NCBI RefSeq assembly: GCF_039888675.1
Contig: NZ_JBDQQR010000002.1
Location: 472,001 to 536,000, forward strand
Length of the DNA stretch: 64,000 bases
Direction: 5' to 3'
Source of the DNA: Mesorhizobium sp. CAU 1732
Lineage (GTDB): Bacteria; Pseudomonadota; Alphaproteobacteria; Rhizobiales; Rhizobiaceae
The position numbers and the translations under genes were made by a program. Shown here one piece after another: positions 18,354 through 25,822 of the stretch. The notes beneath the pieces were generated by a model that saw nothing but the letters and a program-made list of their open reading frames with translations, was not told where the DNA came from and did no database searches. Every line of letters begins with the position of its first letter. The stretch's first letter is position 1.

Positions 18354-18391
18354 GCCTGGCGAGGTCCGTCCAGACAGCAGGGCTGCACATC

Positions 18392-20119
18392 ATGACCATC
18401 GACGCGATCACCCTGTCGGTCATCGAAGCCGGGCTTCAGCAGATTTGCGACGAAATGGACCTCGCCTTCTCGCGCTCGGCCTTCTCGCCCATCATCGCCG
18501 AAGCCAACGACCGGTCGGACGGCATCTATTCGGCCGTGGACGGCTCGCTGATCGCGCAGGGCGCGGGCGGCCTGCCGGTCTTCGTCGGCGTCATGCAATA
18601 CTCCACGCGCACGCTGATCGAGATGATCGCGAACGGGCGGTGCCTCGCGCCTGAGCCGGGCGACATCTACATCGTCAACGATCCCTATCTCGGCGGCACG
18701 CATCTCATGGATGTGCGGTTCGCCATGCCGGTGTGGCGCGACGGGGCGATCTTCTGCTGGCTGTCGAACACCGGTCACTGGCCGGATATCGGTGGCGCGG
18801 TGCCGGGCGGTTTCTCGGCATCGGCGACGTCGGTCGAGCAGGAAGGACTGCGGCTGCCGCCGGTCAAGCTGTTCAAGAAGGGCACGCTCGACCCCGAGAT
18901 TTACGCCATCATCACATCCAACATCCGCGTCGCAGACCAGCGCATCGGCGACATCAGGGCACAGGCAGCCGCCTTGCAGGTCGGGCAGGACCGGCTGTTC
19001 GAAATGCTGGATCGTTACGGAGACGATACGGTCACCAATGCGATCGCGGAACTGCGGTCACGGGCAGCAGCCCAGATGCGCGCCAAGATCGCGACCATCG
19101 ACGACGGCACCTATCAAGGCGTCGCCTATGTCGATTCCGATGGCGTGGTCGATCAGCCGCTGGAGATCAAGCTCTCGATCGATAAAAAAGGCGATACGCT
19201 GATCTTCGACTTCGCCGGATCGAGCCCGCCCTGCATCGGGCCGATGAATTCGGTTCTGGCGACGACCTATTCGTCCGTCTATCTCGCGATGCGCCACATC
19301 TTCCCCGACGTGCCGATCAGCGCCGGCGCTTTCGAGCCCTTGCAGATCATCCAGCCGGAAGGGACGTTTCTGGACGCCCGCTATCCGCGCCCGGTCTCCG
19401 GCTGCGCGGCGGAGGTGTCGCAACGCATCGCGGAAGCGGTCTTCTCGGCCATGGTGAAGGCGCTGCCCGGCAAGGTGACGGCCGCACCCGCCGGTTCGAG
19501 CGGCAATTTCGGGCTCGGCGGGTTCGATCCGCTGCGCGGCCGGCCCTTCGTGCTCTACCAACTTTCGGGCGGCGGCTATGGCGGCAATGACGATCATGAC
19601 GGCCTCTCGAACGGCTGCTCGACCATCGGCATTTCCAAGTCGCCGCCGGTCGAGATCATGGAGCAGGGCTACCCGATCCTCTACAATCACTACCGCCTGC
19701 GCGAAGGGTCGGGCGGCGCGGGCCGCCTGCGCGGCGGCATGGGTCTCGACTACGAGATCGAGCTTCTGCGCGGCGAGGCGCGCGCCTCCTTCGTCATGGA
19801 TCATGGGCGTTTCGGCCCCCAGGGCGCGCTCGGCGGCGCTGACGGCGCGGTCAACACGGTGACGGTGTTCCGCGACGGCGAGGCGCATGTGCCTGCGCAT
19901 CTGTCAAAGGAGCAGGACATCGCGATGAAAGCCGGCGACCGCGTTCGCGTCGGCACGCCCGGCGGTGGCGGCTATGGCGACCCGCTTGAGCGTGACCCGG
20001 AAAAGGTGCTGCGCGACGTGACGCTCGGCTACTACACGGCCGAGCAAGCCCGAACCCTGTTCGGCGTCGTCATCGACGCCGACGGCATCGACCATGATAC
20101 AGCGGCACGCTTCAAATAG
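18392..20119 (+). CDS. hyuB: hydantoinase/oxoprolinase family protein, subunit B
   Basis: A 575-residue subunit B of the hydantoinase/oxoprolinase family, starting MTIDAITLSVIEAGLQQICD. Family landmarks are FSPIIAEANDRSDGIYS, PGDIYIVNDPYLGGTHLMDV, FWLSNTGHWPDIGG-like FCWLSNTGHWPDIGGAVPGG, and GTPGGGGYGDPLERDPE at the C-terminus. The start at 18392 is chosen by family N-terminus; upstream codons in the same frame read through the palindromic element. It acts with HyuA as a hetero-oligomeric ATP-dependent cyclic amidase. Its stop abuts the stop of the convergent TetR gene with no spacer. Confidence 0.92.
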   Translation: MTIDAITLSVIEAGLQQICDEMDLAFSRSAFSPIIAEANDRSDGIYSAVDGSLIAQGAGGLPVFVGVMQYSTRTLIEMIANGRCLAPEPGDIYIVNDPYLGGTHLMDVRFAMPVWRDGAIFCWLSNTGHWPDIGGAVPGGFSASATSVEQEGLRLPPVKLFKKGTLDPEIYAIITSNIRVADQRIGDIRAQAAALQVGQDRLFEMLDRYGDDTVTNAIAELRSRAAAQMRAKIATIDDGTYQGVAYVDSDGVVDQPLEIKLSIDKKGDTLIFDFAGSSPPCIGPMNSVLATTYSSVYLAMRHIFPDVPISAGAFEPLQIIQPEGTFLDARYPRPVSGCAAEVSQRIAEAVFSAMVKALPGKVTAAPAGSSGNFGLGGFDPLRGRPFVLYQLSGGGYGGNDDHDGLSNGCSTIGISKSPPVEIMEQGYPILYNHYRLREGSGGAGRLRGGMGLDYEIELLRGEARASFVMDHGRFGPQGALGGADGAVNTVTVFRDGEAHVPAHLSKEQDIAMKAGDRVRVGTPGGGGYGDPLERDPEKVLRDVTLGYYTAEQARTLFGVVIDADGIDHDTAARFK

Positions 20120-20671
20120 TCAGCTTTTGCCGGATCGGGCCAGCTTCACGATATCCTCGAATACCGACTGCCAGGTCTCCCGGTCGAGATCGATCAGGTT
20201 GAAGGATTTGAGGAAGAACAGCCCTTCGATGGCGAAAAGCGCCAGCCTTGCGTCGCGCCCTTCCGGCGTCGACACATCCAGTCCTTCAAGCCTGCTGTTG
20301 TACCATTTGCGCGATTCCGCGACCTGATCGGGACTTTGCAGCAGCGCGGTCATCATCACCGCCGCGCGTGAAACCTCTGCGGCGTCCGGCGGACGGCTCG
20401 CCTCGACATGCCCCCGGATCACCGCCCGTGCATCCGGCTTTTCGCCGGCGAAATTCATCACGTCCTCTTCGAATGCATCCCCCCACCGCCGGATCATGGC
20501 GGCGATGAGGTTGTCCTTGGACCCGAAGCAGTACTGCACGCCGCCCTTGGTGATGCCCGCCTCCCTCGCCACCGCATCGATGGTCAGGCCGCTCGCTCCC
20601 GTGCGGGTGACGACGGCCTCGGCAGCATCCAGCACCTTGTCGCGGTCGATGGTTCTCGGTCGCCCCGCCAT
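20120..20671 (-). CDS. TetR family transcriptional regulator
   Basis: A 183-residue regulator with the N-terminal TetR DNA-binding domain (RDKVLDAAEAVVTRTGASGL, TIDAVAREAGITKGGVQYCF) and a helical ligand domain ending in LFFLKSFNLIDLDRETWQSV. It is divergent from an SmvA-like efflux pump with a palindrome between the starts, so it is most likely the pump's repressor, as SmvR is for SmvA in enterobacteria. The ligand is probably a cationic toxic compound, by analogy only. Confidence 0.92.
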   Translation of the reverse strand: MAGRPRTIDRDKVLDAAEAVVTRTGASGLTIDAVAREAGITKGGVQYCFGSKDNLIAAMIRRWGDAFEEDVMNFAGEKPDARAVIRGHVEASRPPDAAEVSRAAVMMTALLQSPDQVAESRKWYNSRLEGLDVSTPEGRDARLALFAIEGLFFLKSFNLIDLDRETWQSVFEDIVKLARSGKS

Positions 20672-20691
20672 AAATTTTTCCTTTCAATTCC

Positions 20692-20703
20692 ATACGCGCG
20701 TAT
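20692..20703. promoter_or_regulatory. candidate TetR operator palindrome
   Basis: ATACGCGCGTAT is a perfect 12-bp palindrome in the 95-bp gap between the divergent tetR and efflux genes. It is followed by the AT-rich TTATATA, which could be a -10 element. Such a site is where a TetR repressor would block both promoters. Confidence 0.5.
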
Positions 20704-20766
20704 TTATATAGCGATCACCCGGCGCCGACACAACGTTGCGCCCCGCATTCCATGGGAACAGACACA

Positions 20767-22266
20767 ATGACTTCCGCCAATCGCTGGCTCGTCCTCGCCA
20801 TCGTTTCAAGCGCGCTTCTCCTCATCGTCATCGACATGACGGTGCTCTACACCGCCCTGCCCCGCCTGACCCATGATCTCGGCGCAACCGCATCCGAAAA
20901 GCTCTGGATCGTCAACGCCTATCCGCTCGTCGTCGCCGGCCTGCTTCCGGGTCTCGGCACGCTGGGCGACCGGCTCGGCCACAAGCGGCTGTTCACGGCC
21001 GGACTGGTGGTGTTCGGCTTCGCATCGCTGATCGCAGCCTATTCACCGACGCCGTCGATCCTCATCGCCGCACGCGTGATGCTGGCCGTCGGCGCAGCAA
21101 TGATGATGCCGGCAACGCTGTCGATCATCCGGCTTACCTTCACCGATGAAAACGAGCGCGCCTTCGCCATCGGCATATGGGCAGCCGTTGCCTCCGGCGG
21201 CGCAGCGCTCGGGCCGGTCGTCGGCGGCGTCCTGCTCGAATATTTCTGGTGGGGCTCGGTGTTCCTCATCAACGTGCCCGTCGTCATCGTCGCGCTGGTG
21301 CTGGCGCTCGTCCTGCTGCCGAACCGGCCCGGAAAGGCCGACCGGCCGTGGGATCTCATCGGCTCTGTCCAGATCATGGTCGGTCTTGTGGGCGTTGCTT
21401 ACGCCATCAAGGAAGTCAGCAAGCGGGTGCCGTCGTGGGAAGCGGCTGCCATCGCTGCCGTCATCGGCGTGGTCGCACTCGTGCTGTTCGTCCGGCGGCA
21501 ACGCGCAAGTGCTGCGCCGCTCATCGACTTCACCCTGTTCCGCAACCGCCGGTTTTCGTCGGGAGTCGCGACCGCGCTTGTCGCGTCCGCGGCGCTGATC
21601 GGCGTCGAGCTCGTGTTCAGCCAGCGCCTGCAACTGGTTCTCGGTCTGTCGCCGCTTGAGGCTGGCCTCTTGATCCTGCCGATCCCGCTGGCGGCGTTCC
21701 TCGCCGGCCCGCTGACCGGTCTCGCTCTGCCGCGTCTGGGCAACGAAACCGTGCTCTGGTCGTCGCTGGCATTATCCGGTGTCGGCCTCGGCGGCTTCCT
21801 CCTGACCTACGATCTGAACCAGATCGTGTGGCTCAGCTTGTTGGCCGTGATGGGTTTCGGCGTCGGCGCAGCCATGACGGCTGCATCCACCTCGATCATG
21901 CTCAGCGCGCCCGAAGACCGCGCCGGCATGGCCGCATCGGTGGAAGAGGTCTCGTACGAACTCGGCGGCGCAATGGGCATCGCCCTCATGGGCAGCCTGA
22001 TGTCGGCGCTCTATACGGCCGCTCTGGTGTTGCCATCCGGCATGGATATCAGCGCCACCGCGCGCGACAGCCTCGACGAAGCGCTCATCGCGGCAGAGAG
22101 GCTCGACCCGGCAGCGGCGCAAACGCTGGCCGACCTGGCGCGCGGAGCCTTCGACTACGCCTTCATCAGCGTCGTCGCAGCCGCAGTGGTGATGTTGCTT
22201 GGCGCCGCACTCGGCATCCGGATCGCGGCAAGGCGTCCGGTTCGCGAGACGGCGAGCGTCAGCTAA
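20767..22266 (+). CDS. MFS efflux transporter, DHA2 family, SmvA/QacA-like
   Basis: A 499-residue, 14-helix drug:proton antiporter. Motif A is GDRLGHKRLF, motif C falls in the GGAALGPVVGGVLLEYFWWG segment, and the first helix carries the D-x-T motif (VIDMTVLYTALP). The whole protein lines up with SmvA of enterobacteria, which exports quaternary ammonium and acridine-type cations. An ATG 15 bp upstream (20752) is possible; I prefer 20767 because GGGA lies about 9 bp before it. The 3' end overlaps the convergent marR stop by 8 bp. Confidence 0.92.
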   Translation: MTSANRWLVLAIVSSALLLIVIDMTVLYTALPRLTHDLGATASEKLWIVNAYPLVVAGLLPGLGTLGDRLGHKRLFTAGLVVFGFASLIAAYSPTPSILIAARVMLAVGAAMMMPATLSIIRLTFTDENERAFAIGIWAAVASGGAALGPVVGGVLLEYFWWGSVFLINVPVVIVALVLALVLLPNRPGKADRPWDLIGSVQIMVGLVGVAYAIKEVSKRVPSWEAAAIAAVIGVVALVLFVRRQRASAAPLIDFTLFRNRRFSSGVATALVASAALIGVELVFSQRLQLVLGLSPLEAGLLILPIPLAAFLAGPLTGLALPRLGNETVLWSSLALSGVGLGGFLLTYDLNQIVWLSLLAVMGFGVGAAMTAASTSIMLSAPEDRAGMAASVEEVSYELGGAMGIALMGSLMSALYTAALVLPSGMDISATARDSLDEALIAAERLDPAAAQTLADLARGAFDYAFISVVAAAVVMLLGAALGIRIAARRPVRETASVS

Positions 22267-22678
22267 GCTTTGCCAGCAACCGCATCAGCGTCTCGATCTC
22301 ACGGGCGCTGAGCGGCCCGGTGGTCTCCCGCGTGATCGCATGGGCGAGCGGCAGCAGCGCCTCGACGGCCTGCCGCCCCTCCTCCGTGAGGCTGACGACG
22401 ATCCGCCTGCGGTCTTCCAGATGGCGCTCGATGCTGACGAAACCGCGCAGCTTCAGCCGGTCGATCACGCCCTTGATGGTCGCTGCGTCCATCGCCACCA
22501 GCGTACCGAGCTGGTTCTGCGATGTCGCGCCCACTTCGGCCAGCTTGGCGAGTGCTGCAAACTGCGGCGGCGTCAGCTCGGCGATATGCCGCACGAAAAT
22601 CGCAATGTGCCGCTGGCTTGCCTTGCGCAGCACGAACCCGATCTGCTCCTCCAGCCGATAGGGCGGCGGCGTGCTCAC
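22259..22678 (-). CDS. MarR family transcriptional regulator
   Basis: A 139-residue winged-helix regulator (LTPPQFAALAKLAEVGATSQ, DAATIKGVIDRLKLRGFV, RHLEDRRRIVVSLTEEGRQA). The start is a GTG at 22678 that overlaps the stop of the preceding gene (GTGA), showing it is the last gene of the operon with the 6-hydroxynicotinate reductase-like gene. MarR-type NicR/BpsR proteins control nicotinate degradation in Pseudomonas and Bordetella and respond to 6-hydroxynicotinate, so a similar effector is an attractive guess here, not shown by the sequence. Confidence 0.9.
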   Translation of the reverse strand: MSTPPPYRLEEQIGFVLRKASQRHIAIFVRHIAELTPPQFAALAKLAEVGATSQNQLGTLVAMDAATIKGVIDRLKLRGFVSIERHLEDRRRIVVSLTEEGRQAVEALLPLAHAITRETTGPLSAREIETLMRLLAKLS

Positions 22679-23259
22679 CGAAGCCCGTCCTCACCCTTCA
22701 CGTCCCAGGCTTCGAGCCCGCCCATGCGCGAATGGATGCGCCCGCCGCAGGCCATCGCAAGCACGAACAGGATTTCGTCCGGCCTCGGACCATCGGGTGC
22801 GCGCACTTCGATCGCGTCGAAATGACTGCGCACATAGGCGGCGTTGGTGTGGCCCAGCGGAACGTCGAGCGCCGAGCCGAACGCGCCAACCTTCATGGCG
22901 GACGGAACGATCGCCTTCGAGGCGCCGAGGCGCTCGCGCATGGCGTAGCCGCCCGGCACGTGCCAGAGCGCGCCGTGCTCGATCTCGCCCTCCGTGCCGA
23001 CGATCGCGCCCTTGCCGTAACCGTCGATGGCAGCGACGTCGCCGCCGAGCGCCTCGACCAGGCGTTCGGTCAGAATTCTTCCGAGTGGCTTGAGATCGTC
23101 CATCGCGGATTGCAGTTCCTCGGCATGCCGTCCGGCGAACGGGTTTTTCACCAGCGCCATCGACGCGCCGCGACGGCGTGGCGTTGCCGGCGCAGGGCCG
23201 CCATCATGCAGGATTTCCTCGGTGAAGACCGCGATCTTGCGGATGATGAAGTCAGGCAT
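22675..23259 (-). CDS. amino acid synthesis family protein (PF06684-like)
   Basis: A 194-residue protein of the so-called amino-acid synthesis family, whose biochemical function is not established. Recognisable family blocks are IRKIAVFTEEILHDGG, RRGASMALVKNPFAG, AIDGYGKGAIVGTEGEIEHG and SAMKVGAFGSALDVPLGHTN. The ATG at 23259 overlaps the end of the UPF0280 gene by 8 bp, and its stop overlaps the marR start, so all are translated as one unit. Presence in an operon with a 6-hydroxynicotinate reductase-like enzyme suggests a catabolic step rather than amino-acid biosynthesis. Confidence 0.82.
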   Translation of the reverse strand: MPDFIIRKIAVFTEEILHDGGPAPATPRRRGASMALVKNPFAGRHAEELQSAMDDLKPLGRILTERLVEALGGDVAAIDGYGKGAIVGTEGEIEHGALWHVPGGYAMRERLGASKAIVPSAMKVGAFGSALDVPLGHTNAAYVRSHFDAIEVRAPDGPRPDEILFVLAMACGGRIHSRMGGLEAWDVKGEDGLR

Positions 23260-24124
23260 GGGCTTCCTCGATTGTTTTGGTCGGCACAGCGGCAAGAGTG
23301 CCCGCAAGGTGGCTCTGGCCATCCAGAAACAGCGCCGCCGAGACGATCAGGCCGCGCGAGACGAATTCCTCAGCGACGACAAGGCCATTTCGCAACGCCT
23401 CAGCGACGTCGTTGGAAGACAGCACGCCGACGGCGGTCGTCACCAGCCGGTCGCCCAGATCGCTGTCGGGGGCAAGTTCATGAGCCGGCTTTCGCTCGAT
23501 CGCGGGATGACCCGGCAGATCGACCGCATTGGCGATCAGCGTCGCTGCCGCATCCGCCGCCGCGGCGTCGCGCGCAAGCACTGTCACCGCATCGGCAATG
23601 CCCAGCGAATGGCTGCGCCCGCGCCATCCGCTCGTGGCGACGCCGCGAACGGGATCGGTCGAGCGAATGGTGATGCGGTCGCCCATTCCATGGCCCGTTC
23701 CGGCAATCGCCGCCTTCATCTCCGCGCCTTGCGACAGGAACACGGCGATGTCGCCGCCATTGTTGACATAGGCGCGATCGAGGGTTCGTCCCTGGATCAT
23801 CGCGGCCAGCACCTCGTCGGCGACGGAGCCGGCCACCGCCGCCATGGGCGTGATGAAGCGATCCGCGAGCCGGCAGACCGCCTGCTCCATTCGCCTTGCG
23901 GTCGGTCCCTGAAAGGGGCGCTGGCGCATCGCCGCCGGTTTCCGCAATTGCGGAAGCTCAGTCACCAATTCAGTCAGAACGGTATCGAAACGATCCTTGG
24001 CTTGCGTATAGGCGGCGGCGCATTCCGCCGGATCGCCGAACGCCTCGATGATGAGATCGATTGGCCCATGATTGAGGTGCAGCCGCCTGCCATCGGTCAG
24101 CATGGCGGCTTGGGGACCGTCCAT
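23252..24124 (-). CDS. UPF0280 family protein (ApbE-like fold)
   Basis: A 290-residue protein of family UPF0280. Typical segments are ITPMAAVAGSVADEVLAAM, AYVNNGGDIAVFL and GVATSGWRGRSHSLGIADAV, the last reminiscent of the flavin transferase ApbE (ATSGN/SHI region). The function of the family is not established. The ATG at 24124 shares its A with the TGA stop of the upstream gene (TGATG), which fixes the start. The gene overlaps the PF06684-like gene by 8 bp. Tight coupling with an Fe-S/flavin-type reductase raises the possibility of a role in cofactor attachment, as inference only. Confidence 0.85.
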   Translation of the reverse strand: MDGPQAAMLTDGRRLHLNHGPIDLIIEAFGDPAECAAAYTQAKDRFDTVLTELVTELPQLRKPAAMRQRPFQGPTARRMEQAVCRLADRFITPMAAVAGSVADEVLAAMIQGRTLDRAYVNNGGDIAVFLSQGAEMKAAIAGTGHGMGDRITIRSTDPVRGVATSGWRGRSHSLGIADAVTVLARDAAAADAAATLIANAVDLPGHPAIERKPAHELAPDSDLGDRLVTTAVGVLSSNDVAEALRNGLVVAEEFVSRGLIVSAALFLDGQSHLAGTLAAVPTKTIEEAHA

Positions 24125-25650
24125 CACCCGCGCTCCCGCCGAAGTTGTTGCGAGAGCGGCCATGGATTGGCATCGGGTGCGGGCTTCGCCTCGCGCGGGT
24201 TGAAATACTCGCCGCCTTCGGCAAGCACGTCATCGACGGAGCGGACGGCCGAGGCGTAGCCGCCAAGCTGCTCGTAATGATCGCGGCGAAGCGTGAACTC
24301 GATCGGCGCGACGAGCGCCGGCGTCGGGACGTAGCCGAACGCGTTGTCGGGCAGGCGCATGACGTCGACCATCAGCGTGATGCCGCCGCCCGGCCAGACA
24401 TAGACCGGTGCGCCGCCACAGGTGACATAGGTCTGGAGCCGCTGCACGGATCGTGTGAGGTTGACCGGATTCTCGGTGACGCCCGCGCGCAGGCTGCCGC
24501 CCGCGCCGCCCATGAACAGCACGGTGCAGAGCGCCGGCTCGCAATTGTCCTCGATCAGATCGACCGACTTGCGCAGCCGATCCGGGAACGGTTTCGCGAC
24601 CGGCGTGAGTGCGTCGTCCAGCTCGTAATAGGCGAATTGCTCACCTGTCGTGGAGACCATCAGCAGCGACAGGCCGGGACGCGCGCCCTTCTTCGGGTTC
24701 CACGGCCCGAGGATTTCGAGCGGGTCGGCAATCGTCGTGCCGCCCCAGCCAAGGCCGGGTTCCGACACCTTGAAATAACGCCCCGGCGTGGAACGCCGGC
24801 CCAAAATCTTGATGCCGGTCTCCGCCCAGTCGATCACCTTGCCGGCCTGATGCTCGGAGACGACGCCGGTGATGTGGTCGTCGACGACCACCACCTCGTC
24901 TACCAGCCCCTGCCACTGCGTCGCGAACATGCCGATCGTGGCCGACCCGCAGCCGACCCGCATGCGATGCTCGACCGTGCCGTCGATCACCGGCGGCTGC
25001 CCGGCCTGCACGATGATGGTCGAGCCGTCATCGATCGTCAGTTCGACCGCCTGCTTGTTGCACAGCGCCAGCATCGTGTCGCAGGTGACGCGGCCTTCGC
25101 TCTTCGACCCGCCCGTGAGGTGTCGCACGCCGCCGAGCGACAGCATCTGCGAGCCGTATTCCGCCGTGGTCACATGCCCGACAGGCTCGCCCTGCGCGCG
25201 CACGATCGCAGTCTCGGAGCCGATATGGCGGTCGGTGTCGATCTTCACCTTCACGCCGCAATAGGAGAAAATGCCCTCGGTGACGACGGTGACCAGATCG
25301 ACGCCTTCCACCTCCTGGGCGACGATGAACGGCGCGGGCTTGAAGTCGGGATAGGTGGTGCCGGAGCCGATACCCGTCACGAAACGCCTTGTTGGGTTTA
25401 CCGGATTGCCGTCCCATTCTCCTTCGCCGGCGAAGGACACGAGTTCGCCGCCGGTCTCCACGCGGTGTTCCAGGATGGTGACCGGGTCGGAGCGAACGAT
25501 ACGGCCGCCGAAATTGCCGTAGCGATCGCAAGCGCCGGTGCGCCCTTCGGCGATGTAGCACATGACCGGGCAGGCATCGCAGCGCAGCTTTTCACCGGCG
25601 CGCGCCTCGCCCGGCTCGTGGGTCTCGAAACGTTCGGACAGTTCGCTCAT
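24124..25650 (-). CDS. 6-hydroxynicotinate reductase-like iron-sulfur protein
   Basis: A 508-residue protein that I recognise as the family annotated 6-hydroxynicotinate reductase, after the Eubacterium barkeri enzyme that reduces 6-hydroxynicotinate to 6-oxo-1,4,5,6-tetrahydronicotinate. An N-terminal cysteine cluster C24-x2-C27-x3-C31-x9-C41 (RCDACPVMCYIAEGRTGACD) can bind an Fe-S centre. Other landmarks are FVTGIGSGTTYPDFKPAPFI, EGIFSYCGVKVKIDTD and WPGGGITLMVDVMRLP. It heads the operon with UPF0280, PF06684-like and marR genes, and follows a molybdenum hydroxylase operon. The substrate in this organism is inferred from family and context. Confidence 0.78.
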   Translation of the reverse strand: MSELSERFETHEPGEARAGEKLRCDACPVMCYIAEGRTGACDRYGNFGGRIVRSDPVTILEHRVETGGELVSFAGEGEWDGNPVNPTRRFVTGIGSGTTYPDFKPAPFIVAQEVEGVDLVTVVTEGIFSYCGVKVKIDTDRHIGSETAIVRAQGEPVGHVTTAEYGSQMLSLGGVRHLTGGSKSEGRVTCDTMLALCNKQAVELTIDDGSTIIVQAGQPPVIDGTVEHRMRVGCGSATIGMFATQWQGLVDEVVVVDDHITGVVSEHQAGKVIDWAETGIKILGRRSTPGRYFKVSEPGLGWGGTTIADPLEILGPWNPKKGARPGLSLLMVSTTGEQFAYYELDDALTPVAKPFPDRLRKSVDLIEDNCEPALCTVLFMGGAGGSLRAGVTENPVNLTRSVQRLQTYVTCGGAPVYVWPGGGITLMVDVMRLPDNAFGYVPTPALVAPIEFTLRRDHYEQLGGYASAVRSVDDVLAEGGEYFNPREAKPAPDANPWPLSQQLRRERG

Positions 25651-25668
25651 GAATAGCGCCCCTGACGC

Positions 25669-25800
25669 AAAACACCCCCTCCACCGCCTTCGGCGGTCCA
25701 CCGTAAACGGGGGAGGATCTGCCGCTGCGGCCGGTCTCCACCGTGGATCCTCCCATGCGAAGCGGGGGAGGGGGACCGCCGAAGGCGGTGGAGGGGGTTT
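25669..25800. repeat. palindromic element type B
   Basis: The left arm (ACCCCCTCCACCGCCTTCGG, from 25674) and right arm (CCGAAGGCGGTGGAGGGGGT, ending 25798) are reverse complements. Inner blocks GGGGGAGGATC and GATCCTCCCATGCGAAGCGG form a second dyad. It separates the molybdenum hydroxylase gene from the 6-hydroxynicotinate reductase-like gene, both on the minus strand, and matches the element at 14899-15010 in block order. Confidence 0.85.
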
Positions 25801-25822
25801 GCAAAAAAGTGCTGATTAAATC

